Part shown: positions 15,396 through 22,720 of the stretch, piece by piece
Layout of the letters: each line of letters starts with the position of its first letter
How positions within the stretch are numbered: position 1 is the first letter of the stretch
Source of the DNA: a virus
IMG/VR virus record: IMGVR_UViG_3300042673_000124
Coordinates: 1-22,720 of that record
Direction: 5' to 3' (one strand)
DNA length: 22,720 bases
Position numbers and translations under genes: made by a program
The notes under the pieces: model-generated
Seen by the model: the letters and a program-made list of their open reading frames with translations, nothing else
Database searches by the model: none
Told to the model about the DNA's origin: nothing

Positions 15396-16307
15396 ATGGG
15401 ACTAGAAACAGGAGCCATAATAGGTATATCAACAGCAATAGCAAGTGCAGGAGCATCTGCTGGACAGGCTGTAAGCGCAGGTCAAGCAGCTAGAAAAGCA
15501 TCAAGAACTGCTGAAGACGCATTTAATAAGGCGATGAATGAGTTGAGTGCAAATAGAATTGCAGGGCTCAGCCTACCAAGAGAAGCAATGGAGCGTCAGA
15601 TTGAGGCTAACCTATCGGCAGGAGCAGAGTTAACTCAAGCAGGAAGAGAAAGTGAGAGAGGTGCTGCGGCTATTGCAGGACAGGTATACAGAGGACAGAC
15701 TGAGGCTCAGAGAGAAATAGCTGGAGATATTGGCAAACAACTAATGGGTCTTGAAGCTGCAACTGCTGAGGAGGAGACAAGACTTGCTGGAGCTAGAGCT
15801 AATCTAAACTTGGCTGAGGCACAGGGAGCTCAACAAGCTGCTGCTCAGGCTGGTGCTCAGAGTGCTGCTGCTGTTAAAGGAATATTTACAGGGCTTGAAT
15901 CAGCAGGTCAGCAATACCTAGAAGCAAGTGAGTTATATAAATCTAGCGAGGGCGTTAAGCAATATGATAATTTGCTTAAGCAGTACGAGAAAGCCGCAGC
16001 AGATAAAACATTAAACAAACAATTTCTAGATCCTACTACAAATCAGCCTTTGCCATTTAATATGGTCATATCAAAACTAACAGGTAATAGAGATATCGCC
16101 AATAAGATAGGGTCAATGGATGCGTTGAATGCTAAAGATTATTTAATTAAAAGCCCGAACATAATTAATTCAATATCAGGAGATGTATTCTCAAGAGGAT
16201 ATGACCCGGGTATGGACATCTTAGCACCTAAAAGAAATTTGTCAAGTTCTTTAAATGCATTTTCAAATCCTTCTTTAGGATTTAATACAAACCCATTTGG
16301 AAATTAA
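15396..16307 (+). CDS. Probable internal virion / DNA-ejection protein (Ala-rich)
   Basis: A 303-residue protein with a composition typical of podoviral internal virion proteins. Residues 6-30 are a small-residue hydrophobic helix (GAIIGISTAIASAGASAG) that could insert into or cross a membrane. Residues 31-165 are a long Ala/Gln/Glu/Arg-rich helix (for example EAQGAQQAAAQAGAQSAA), probably a coiled coil. The C-terminal third is less regular and Asn/Ser/Leu-rich, ending SLGFNTNPFGN. It is followed by two further helical proteins of presumed internal location, the order seen for ejection proteins in T7-like and P22-like phages. Such proteins leave the capsid with the DNA and form a channel across the cell envelope. 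Its stop is 3 nt before the next ATG. Function is inferred from architecture and position, with no direct motif. Confidence 0.6.
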   Translation: MGLETGAIIGISTAIASAGASAGQAVSAGQAARKASRTAEDAFNKAMNELSANRIAGLSLPREAMERQIEANLSAGAELTQAGRESERGAAAIAGQVYRGQTEAQREIAGDIGKQLMGLEAATAEEETRLAGARANLNLAEAQGAQQAAAQAGAQSAAAVKGIFTGLESAGQQYLEASELYKSSEGVKQYDNLLKQYEKAAADKTLNKQFLDPTTNQPLPFNMVISKLTGNRDIANKIGSMDALNAKDYLIKSPNIINSISGDVFSRGYDPGMDILAPKRNLSSSLNAFSNPSLGFNTNPFGN

Positions 16308-16310
16308 GGA

Positions 16311-17786
16311 ATGGCTACATACTATAAATTTGCAGAAAGAGAAGCTGACAGTTTTGTAAACTGGGCAGAGATTGGTAAGGGCCTTACCGACATGCTTCAA
16401 GAGCAGATGAAAATCCGTGAGGATAAAAGAACTGCTATTGATAAGGTCACTAGAGAGAACCTAAAGAGTTTGTCTGAGGCACCTACTGGAGACCATACTA
16501 ATCTAAATACTTGGACTCTTGATTATGCGGACAATGCAAGACAGGCTATCCTGTTACAGGATAGACTACTAAAGTCTGGTGCTCTTAAATTAAAAGACTA
16601 CACTATCATGAGACAGAACCTAAACGATGGTACTGATGAGTTGTTTAGTGTGATTAAAAACTTTCAAACTGCATTCAAAGAGAAGAGAGACAGGATGATA
16701 AGTAATGACCCTGCTAATAAATCTCAAGCGTTTGAGATGGACTTGATGGCTTATACTGAGCAGTTTGGGGACTTCTCTAAATCAAAGGCTATGATTGATC
16801 CAAATAACTTTATGGTTAATATTGGTATCATGGAGCCTGACCCTGAAAACAAGGGGGTAATGAAGGTTGGTAAGCAGATTGCTCCATCTGGATTCCTAAA
16901 GAAGATTCAGAATACCAAGGTTGATTACTTTGATTCTAATGGTGCGGCTGAGGCTGCAAGTAAAAGTTTTGGTGGGTTTACTGAATCTACTATACAAAGT
17001 CTGAACAGACTACAGGGTAAGGTTGTAACGATTGATGATGTAAGGAAGAGACCTGGATACGAGGAGGCTCTTAATGAAGAGATTAATTCATTCTTCTCTA
17101 ATCCATTTAACATCACATCTGTACTTACTAACGACCTTGTTAAGGACAAGAATGGTAAGGCATACGTGTCAAATATATCAGGCAAGGAAGGCAATGTTAT
17201 TGAGTATGTGTTTGACCCTAAGACAAACTTTTATACGCCAAGGCTAACAGCGGAGCAAGAGCAGGCTGCTAGAGATTACATGAGACGTAAGATTGAGAGC
17301 AGACTTGATATAAAACTTAAGGAGGACCCATTCAATAAGCCACAGCCTAATGTAGGAAGACGTGAAGATGAGACACCTTCTAGTGGAGGTAACTATGCAG
17401 AAAGTGTTAATCAGTTTAAGACCAAATTAAAACAAGTTAAACCGAAAAGAGATAACTATATATTCACTGGTACTGGAGACGTAACAGTTGAAAACCTTCA
17501 AAATCTTTTGAGTTCTGATCCAGCATTAATAGGTAAGTTTAAAGTATCATCAGTAGATGATGTGGTAACAGTTACTGATAATGATGATGTTCTAATTGGT
17601 TCTTATGACTTGTCGAAAACAGATGCACGAAATAAAGGAACTGATTTTTTTAAGCAAAGAGAAAGATATCTAGATGACTTAATTAATCGAGTAACAAATT
17701 ATTCAATCTCTAAGGACCCAACAATTATTGGTGTATCTTTGATGACAGGACAACAGACAGGAGGGGCTTCACGATTTAATCCTTAA
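16311..17786 (+). CDS. Probable internal virion (cargo/ejection) protein
   Basis: A 491-residue, charged, mostly helical protein. The N-terminal YYKFAEREADSFVNWAEIGK (4-23) followed by the helix QEQMKIREDKRTAIDKVTRE is a pattern I recall from conserved proteins next to ejection proteins in aquatic Bacteroidota phages. Residues 60-165 continue as helices (DYADNARQAILLQDRLLKSG). Residues ~190-330 are mixed, and the C-terminal ~150 residues contain a small alpha/beta domain with VDDVVTVTDNDDVLIGSYDL. There is no signal peptide, membrane helix or catalytic signature. It stands between the Ala-rich probable ejection protein and the giant metallopeptidase-like protein with 3- and 2-nt gaps, so it probably belongs to the same set of proteins packaged inside the head. 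A scaffold-like or structural internal-core role is the main alternative. Confidence 0.55.
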   Translation: MATYYKFAEREADSFVNWAEIGKGLTDMLQEQMKIREDKRTAIDKVTRENLKSLSEAPTGDHTNLNTWTLDYADNARQAILLQDRLLKSGALKLKDYTIMRQNLNDGTDELFSVIKNFQTAFKEKRDRMISNDPANKSQAFEMDLMAYTEQFGDFSKSKAMIDPNNFMVNIGIMEPDPENKGVMKVGKQIAPSGFLKKIQNTKVDYFDSNGAAEAASKSFGGFTESTIQSLNRLQGKVVTIDDVRKRPGYEEALNEEINSFFSNPFNITSVLTNDLVKDKNGKAYVSNISGKEGNVIEYVFDPKTNFYTPRLTAEQEQAARDYMRRKIESRLDIKLKEDPFNKPQPNVGRREDETPSSGGNYAESVNQFKTKLKQVKPKRDNYIFTGTGDVTVENLQNLLSSDPALIGKFKVSSVDDVVTVTDNDDVLIGSYDLSKTDARNKGTDFFKQRERYLDDLINRVTNYSISKDPTIIGVSLMTGQQTGGASRFNP

Positions 17787-17788
17787 AA

Positions 17789-20700
17789 ATGAACGAACAG
17801 GCTTTAAATTATTCGTATGAACTATTCAAGAAAGATGGGTATACCGGAACACTTGATCAATACAAACAACTTATAAGTTCAGACAAACAAGCTCTTGATT
17901 ATTCATATAATCTTTTTAAGAATGATGGATACTCTGGCAGCGTAAATGATTTCAACCAACTGATTAGCCCTATGGCTGAAAAGCTAGTGGCATCTGAGCC
18001 TGTTGAGCCAGTAAAAAAAAAAGATACGGTATCACCATTTGTGGATGGTGGTTCGGGGCTTACAAACTTTGACCCACGTACTGGTCAAGTTGTACAGGAG
18101 ACTCCTGCCTTTGCACAAAAGCAACCTGAGGTAAAGTTACCTAAGCAGAAACTACCTGCACGTACTGAATTTCAATTTCAACCAGGGAAGGGATTGCCTG
18201 AACAGAAAACCGCTCCACTTCCTAAGTTTGTTGAGGAGCAGTTATCTGCTGTTAAACCAGAACTTATAGGTAAGACTGAGGAGAATGTTGTACCACAACT
18301 TAAGTATCAATTCGGTCCACTAGGATTTAAGTTTGAAGAAACTGGTGCTGGTGATTTTATGAAAGCCACATCTCCATCAGGAGAGTCTATTGAAATATCT
18401 TTGGATATAATTGACCCTGCTGATAGAGAAGTAGAAGCCAATAAACTAAACGCATTTTTAAGAAAGGGCACCACCGCTGTAAAGAACTTATCCACTTTAC
18501 AGAAGCAGTACACAGACGCTAATAAAAAGATTGTATCTCAGAAGGAACTTGATGAGTCTCTGGCAAGCATCAATGCAGAAGAGACAAAAATCTTGGCAAG
18601 AAATGCTGAGTTCGTTAAGACTCAGAATAAACTAGAGGCAGAGAAAGCACAACTAGAAAGTGTTCCTGTACAGCAAAGAAACAATCCGGAGTACATTGCT
18701 AGAGTAGATGACTTCATATCAAGAGCAGATCAGTTCAGTGGTGAATTCCAATCCTTTATAAAGGATGCTCAGGATTTGTCAAAGAGAGGTCAGCAATTGA
18801 ACAGGTCCATAGGCAAGTACACTGAGATGAAAGCTCAGCAGGGTACATGGTATGGTGCTGCTTTAAATGCCGTTGCTAATAAGTCAATCTACAATATGGC
18901 TAAAGGATTCTCTGGGCTTGCTATTGATTTCTTGGGAGAAGTAATACCAACTCAGGCTATAATGAGTCAGGATGATTACGAGAAAAACTTCATAGAGCAG
19001 GCTAAGAAAGAGGGTGTAGATATTGCTGAAGGAGAAGACTTCATATCAATCACTAGTAGACTAAGCCCTGAAACTATTGCTAATATAGAGAATAGGGTAC
19101 GAGATGTAGCAAAGAAAAGTGTAAAGGGAGAGATTATAGGTGGTTTAGATAAGGCTTCTAAGACGATTATGGAATCATCAGGGGTTTCTCCTGAGTATTA
19201 CAGGTCAATTGAAGAGACATTTGTTGGAGGCGCATTGCTTGGTGCATTGACATCTATACCGGCTATGGCTGGTGGACCAATCGCACGTACAGTATTGATG
19301 AGTTCTCAGGTATTGGCAGGACTGGATGATGAGATGGCTAATGATCCTGCATTTGCAGATGTGTCAGAGAATGAGAAGTTACTAGTTAAGGCTCCAATTG
19401 CAGTAGCTGTAGGTATACTTGAAAGTGTTGGTCTAAGTAACTTATTAAAGCAAAAAGGTTTCTTGAATGGATTAGTGCTTAAGGCATTAGGAAAGGTTGG
19501 GACAGGTGCTAGTTACAAGACATTTGGAGAAGTAATTAAGAATGAGATTGATAGCGCTATAGGCAGAGGAGCTTTAACTTTAGGGGCTGGTGTTTTAGCA
19601 GAAGTTGAAACAGGCGCATTACAAGAAGTTGCTGATATCACTGCCAAAGAAATTTACAACATGGCTAAGGAGAAGAAGATGTTTGATACTCCTGACTCTG
19701 TGGTACAATTTATTGAGCAAGTAGGTAAGGCTGGTCTACAGGAAGGTATTGGAGCAGGAGTACTTGCTGTACCTGGATCTATATCTGCCGCCTACAGAGG
19801 CAAGGGATTCTTAGGAATGGATGATGCTCAGTTTGCTATGTTCGAGAAGATGGCAAATGACTCAAACATTCAGAAGGGATTTATTGCTAGGCTTAAGTCT
19901 AGAATTAATGCTGGAGAGATTACTTCTGCTGAAGGTAAAGACATCTTAAATAACTATAGAAACTCTATTAGTTTATTCAACTCGTTGCCTGATAACCTTG
20001 ACATGAAAGGTAAGAAGGAGGCGATGAACTTGCTAAAGGAGAAGCGTGAATTGGAGCGTCAGATTGATGGCAAGGATCAAGCATTGACAGTTCCTCAAAG
20101 AAATAGAGTAAACGAAATAAATCAACAACTTACTAAACTATCAGAAGATGCCGTTCAAAAGCAAGCAGCAGGTGAAGTACCTGTACAGCCAGGAACCAGA
20201 GTTAGCCAAGAAATGGCGCAAGGAGAACCCCAAGCAGAACCTCAAGGCGTTACCCAAGAAGGTCAAGAAAAAATAAATGAGATTGAGAGAAGAAGACAAG
20301 AGGAACTGAGCACTTACGATGAAGAAGGTCTTAATGAAGTTTATGAAGTAGGTAGCGATCAAACTGTAGGAGAGTTTATAAATGCCAAGTATGATGCGGA
20401 ACTAGCAGCATTAGAACAACCTACTCAGGAGGTAGATGTAGAAGGAGAAGTATCAAGACTTGAGCAACTATTTGCAGAGCAAGAGACTGCTCCTACCGTA
20501 TCTGCTGGTATATCAATATCAAATGATGCTGATGTAGAGGAGTTAAGAAATAGAACTAAGTCAAAATCTCAGCAGGCCACAACACAAGAAGAGAAAGAAT
20601 CTTCTAGCACAAGATTAAAGATTATTGACACAGCGAAGAAGGCTATCAAAACATTGAAGTCTGTATTCCCTGATATTGATATTGTAATCCATGATGATGA

Positions 20701-22720
20701 GGGTAGTTATAATGCTGCAATGGCAGACATGGATGGAGCATCTGGAACTAGAGGCAACTTCTCTTATGAGACTACTCCTGATGGTAAGACAACAGGAAGG
20801 ATTGACATAAATCTATCCAGAGCTAACTCTAGAACAGTAGCTCATGAGGTTGCTCATGGTATACTATTTAAGACATTTGGAGAGAACGTAAACTTATTCA
20901 ATGACTTTAGAACAAGACTATCCAAGGTACTTAAGGGTGATGCAAATAAGAAACTAAATGATTTTGCTGCTAAGTATGTTGACCCTGTTACAGGACAACT
21001 ACTAGATGTAAACCATGAGGAGTTCTTGGCTGAGTTAACTGGTATGTTAGAGCAGCAGGAGACAAGCGTATCTGTAAGTACAATGCAGAAAGTTGCTGCG
21101 TTGATTAATGAGTTTGTGTCTAAGATTACAGGTGGCAAGTTCAAACCATTTGAGGATACTAAGAATACCAAGGACGTAGTTGACTTCTTCAATACTATCT
21201 CTGGTGCTATCAGAGAGGGCAGTGAGATACAGCAACTAAATAGTCAAGAGCCATACTCTTCAGGTGTAGCAATACCTGTAAGTAATCCTCAAGAATTTGT
21301 TGGTAAGAAGTTTAAATCTCAGGTTGATATAGGTGATTATAAATTCCCATCTGGAATAGATATCCTAACAATAGCAGACTTACCTATAAAGACTTTAACT
21401 GAATTAGTTAGACAGTATGAAGGCAGAGTATTAATCATTACAAGTGATGCCACTGGGTATGGTGTAGATAAGAATGGAGACGCAATCCTTGGTGGTTTTG
21501 GGTTTGCTTCAAACAAAAAGAATGTTGATGATGGTATTGGATTTGCAAGTGTTAGTACTGGAACAGTAAGAGGAACTTATACAGCAGCTGAGAAAGCATA
21601 TGGTACAGGGAAGACTCTTGTGCTAGTAATGATTCAGCCTCCACATACTACTATCAATAACTCTTATGGTGCTAAGTACATTATCAGAGGGCTAAAAGAA
21701 ATAGCCGCATCTTCTAAGGAAGAGTTAGCAAAAACTAAGGATGCCATTAAGAGTTTTATAAAAGGCTCTAAGGCTATTCAAAATGAATTGAAGAATGATC
21801 AGGCTGCTTTGAAGAGAGGATCAGAGAAGAGATTATTTGACTTGATTGATAGCATAGATGAGAATACCAATTTAGAAGAAGCAGTTAAAGAGTTTCTTAA
21901 TGACACTACTTTTACAATAAGAAAGGAACTTGGTAAAGGTATAATCCTTGAGAATAAAAATATAAGAACAAACAAGTCTACTAACTATAGTAAGATTGCA
22001 CTTAACAATGTTGGGTACAACATATATGATTTCCTTAAGGAGTACGGAGACAATACATTCTTGACAGATGATTTAATTCTAAATAATACTGGAGGGTATG
22101 TGGTTGGTGGATTTGAATTAGATGTACTTCCAAAAGAACAGAGAGAGACTTTAATAAATGACATACAAGGAAGTGGTATAGTACATCCATTGTTTAATGC
22201 AAAACTTCCTGGAACAAATCATTTTAGACTTGATGGCCTATACGATGTTCAAGAAAACTTTTCTGAATATGCTAAGCCTGACACAGAAATTTCTTTATCA
22301 AAAGAAGAAAGAGATGCTTTGGTAAGAGAGATTTACAAGGATGATAAGTTTTATAAGGCAGAGGCTAGATTAATTCCTTTAGATAAAAGATCATATACCA
22401 ATCTAACTGTTCCAGCTAAGACTGAATTTAAGGATAAGTATTTAAAACAAAGAGGGTTACTTACAGAGGCCACACCAAATGTGCCTACTAAAGTTGCCAA
22501 AGGAGAAGGGTTTATCCCTAGAGAAGGTGCCGCTGAACAAATGGCGAAGAGAGACTTTGTAAGCAGAACTCAGGATGAAGCTACGCCAAAATCTAAAAGG
22601 GTATCTAAGTCTCAGATAATTGGAGAGAATGCTCAACTTGAAGCTGTAGTAAGACATGATTTAGGTGTTGCTAAAATTCTATCTAGAGAAGGATTGCTAC
22701 CACAAAGAACTAAACTCATT
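17789..22720 (+). CDS. Giant polyvalent internal virion protein with metallopeptidase domain (3' end outside window)
   Basis: An open frame of 1644 codons that runs off the window, so the true length is larger. Residues 5-64 are two tandem 30-residue repeats (ALNYSYELFKKDGYTG / ALDYSYNLFKNDGYSG). Residues ~65-210 are Pro/Lys/Gln-rich linker, and ~260-300 is a coiled coil. Residues ~475-665 hold several Gly/Ala-rich hydrophobic segments (for example FVGGALLGALTSIPAMAGG at 478-496), candidates for membrane insertion. Residues ~745-850 are a charged coiled coil and Gln/Glu-rich linker. Residues ~938-1150 look like a zinc metallopeptidase: HEVAH at 1019-1023, then HEEFLAEL at 1076-1083 supplying a possible third Glu ligand. 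Residues ~1166-1500 (IITSDATGYG, GGFGF, GIGFASVSTG, VLVMIQPPH) resemble a conserved domain of giant phage proteins with no known activity. The protein is probably packaged, ejected and multifunctional; its substrate is unknown. Confidence 0.8.
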   Translation, partial: MNEQALNYSYELFKKDGYTGTLDQYKQLISSDKQALDYSYNLFKNDGYSGSVNDFNQLISPMAEKLVASEPVEPVKKKDTVSPFVDGGSGLTNFDPRTGQVVQETPAFAQKQPEVKLPKQKLPARTEFQFQPGKGLPEQKTAPLPKFVEEQLSAVKPELIGKTEENVVPQLKYQFGPLGFKFEETGAGDFMKATSPSGESIEISLDIIDPADREVEANKLNAFLRKGTTAVKNLSTLQKQYTDANKKIVSQKELDESLASINAEETKILARNAEFVKTQNKLEAEKAQLESVPVQQRNNPEYIARVDDFISRADQFSGEFQSFIKDAQDLSKRGQQLNRSIGKYTEMKAQQGTWYGAALNAVANKSIYNMAKGFSGLAIDFLGEVIPTQAIMSQDDYEKNFIEQAKKEGVDIAEGEDFISITSRLSPETIANIENRVRDVAKKSVKGEIIGGLDKASKTIMESSGVSPEYYRSIEETFVGGALLGALTSIPAMAGGPIARTVLMSSQVLAGLDDEMANDPAFADVSENEKLLVKAPIAVAVGILESVGLSNLLKQKGFLNGLVLKALGKVGTGASYKTFGEVIKNEIDSAIGRGALTLGAGVLAEVETGALQEVADITAKEIYNMAKEKKMFDTPDSVVQFIEQVGKAGLQEGIGAGVLAVPGSISAAYRGKGFLGMDDAQFAMFEKMANDSNIQKGFIARLKSRINAGEITSAEGKDILNNYRNSISLFNSLPDNLDMKGKKEAMNLLKEKRELERQIDGKDQALTVPQRNRVNEINQQLTKLSEDAVQKQAAGEVPVQPGTRVSQEMAQGEPQAEPQGVTQEGQEKINEIERRRQEELSTYDEEGLNEVYEVGSDQTVGEFINAKYDAELAALEQPTQEVDVEGEVSRLEQLFAEQETAPTVSAGISISNDADVEELRNRTKSKSQQATTQEEKESSSTRLKIIDTAKKAIKTLKSVFPDIDIVIHDDEGSYNAAMADMDGASGTRGNFSYETTPDGKTTGRIDINLSRANSRTVAHEVAHGILFKTFGENVNLFNDFRTRLSKVLKGDANKKLNDFAAKYVDPVTGQLLDVNHEEFLAELTGMLEQQETSVSVSTMQKVAALINEFVSKITGGKFKPFEDTKNTKDVVDFFNTISGAIREGSEIQQLNSQEPYSSGVAIPVSNPQEFVGKKFKSQVDIGDYKFPSGIDILTIADLPIKTLTELVRQYEGRVLIITSDATGYGVDKNGDAILGGFGFASNKKNVDDGIGFASVSTGTVRGTYTAAEKAYGTGKTLVLVMIQPPHTTINNSYGAKYIIRGLKEIAASSKEELAKTKDAIKSFIKGSKAIQNELKNDQAALKRGSEKRLFDLIDSIDENTNLEEAVKEFLNDTTFTIRKELGKGIILENKNIRTNKSTNYSKIALNNVGYNIYDFLKEYGDNTFLTDDLILNNTGGYVVGGFELDVLPKEQRETLINDIQGSGIVHPLFNAKLPGTNHFRLDGLYDVQENFSEYAKPDTEISLSKEERDALVREIYKDDKFYKAEARLIPLDKRSYTNLTVPAKTEFKDKYLKQRGLLTEATPNVPTKVAKGEGFIPREGAAEQMAKRDFVSRTQDEATPKSKRVSKSQIIGENAQLEAVVRHDLGVAKILSREGLLPQRTKLI
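17801..17980 (+). repeat. Tandem 90-nt coding repeat at the start of the giant gene
   Basis: Two adjacent 30-codon units, 17801-17890 and 17891-17980, encode homologous segments with 16 identical residues in the first 26 aligned (core Y-S-Y-x-L-F-K-x-D-G-Y-x-G ... Q-L-I-S). The DNA has diverged, so this is an old duplication kept by selection on the protein. Confidence 0.8.

Noticed and set aside
15413-15900. Ala-rich 303-residue protein considered as a tail tape measure
   Set aside because: Far too short, and no tube, sheath or baseplate genes are present; the short-tail gene set favours an ejection protein.
16303-16313. AAGGA just before the ATG at 16311 considered as a Shine-Dalgarno sequence
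   Set aside because: It touches the start codon, too close to pair with 16S rRNA during initiation, and other genes here lack such sites.
20854-21192. 112-codon open frame on the - strand inside the giant gene
   Set aside because: It lies antisense to the metallopeptidase domain, and its Ser/Leu/Asn-rich translation is what the complement of this coding sequence would give.
1-22720. CRISPR arrays, tRNA genes, integrase or insertion sequences
   Set aside because: No regularly spaced repeats, cloverleaf-type sequences, recombinase motifs or terminal inverted repeats were seen on reading through; a covariance-model tRNA search would be the decisive check.

Overview
The window looks like the late (virion structure and morphogenesis) module of a tailed double-stranded DNA phage that infects a member of the Bacteroidota. 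Every gene is on the + strand, non-coding DNA is minimal, and no tRNA, integrase, insertion sequence or CRISPR array was seen. The host assignment rests on three things. Gene starts lack Shine-Dalgarno sequences and are preceded by A-rich leaders. One promoter-like sequence matches the Bacteroidota TTTG / TAnnTTTG consensus (2995-3026). The structural proteins resemble those I know from short-tailed Bacteroidota phages, including the crAss-like group and flavobacterial/marine relatives. The family assignment is my recollection of sequence patterns, not a database search.

Layout: 2-577 is the C-terminal end of the large terminase (cut by the window edge), overlapping the portal gene (574-3009) by 4 nt. 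A promoter-like sequence then precedes a probable scaffold (3046-4143). The major capsid protein (4163-5584), a 94-residue basic protein (5642-5926) and a 249-residue protein (5985-6734) are separated by RNA hairpins; the third hairpin, at 6766-6794, is a convincing intrinsic terminator. A -7-like element follows it. From 6819 on, ten genes are packed with 1-4 nt gaps: two connector/ring-type proteins, a 1487-residue tail-nozzle ('muzzle', P22 gp10-like) protein, a Cys-containing repeat fibre-like protein, a 268-residue protein that looks like the detached C-terminal end of the muzzle, a degenerate GNAT-type protein, an Ala-rich probable internal/ejection protein, a helical probable internal protein, and a giant protein open from 17789 to the window end (at least 1644 residues).

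The genes fit one workflow: terminase and portal package DNA, scaffold and capsid protein build the head, ring proteins and the muzzle form a short tail, fibre-like proteins decorate it, and the last three genes encode proteins probably carried inside the head and ejected. There is no tape-measure, sheath or tube gene, which fits a podovirus.

The most interesting element is the giant protein. It has two tandem 30-residue repeats at its N-terminus, a long Gly/Ala-rich hydrophobic region, an HEVAH zinc-metallopeptidase motif with downstream acidic ligand candidates, and a further conserved-looking domain of unknown activity. This is the architecture of a 'polyvalent' ejected phage effector. Other points worth attention are the apparent splitting of the muzzle around an inserted fibre gene, the triplicated Cys-terminated module in that fibre, and a pair of near-identical hairpin/leader cassettes flanking the 94-residue gene.
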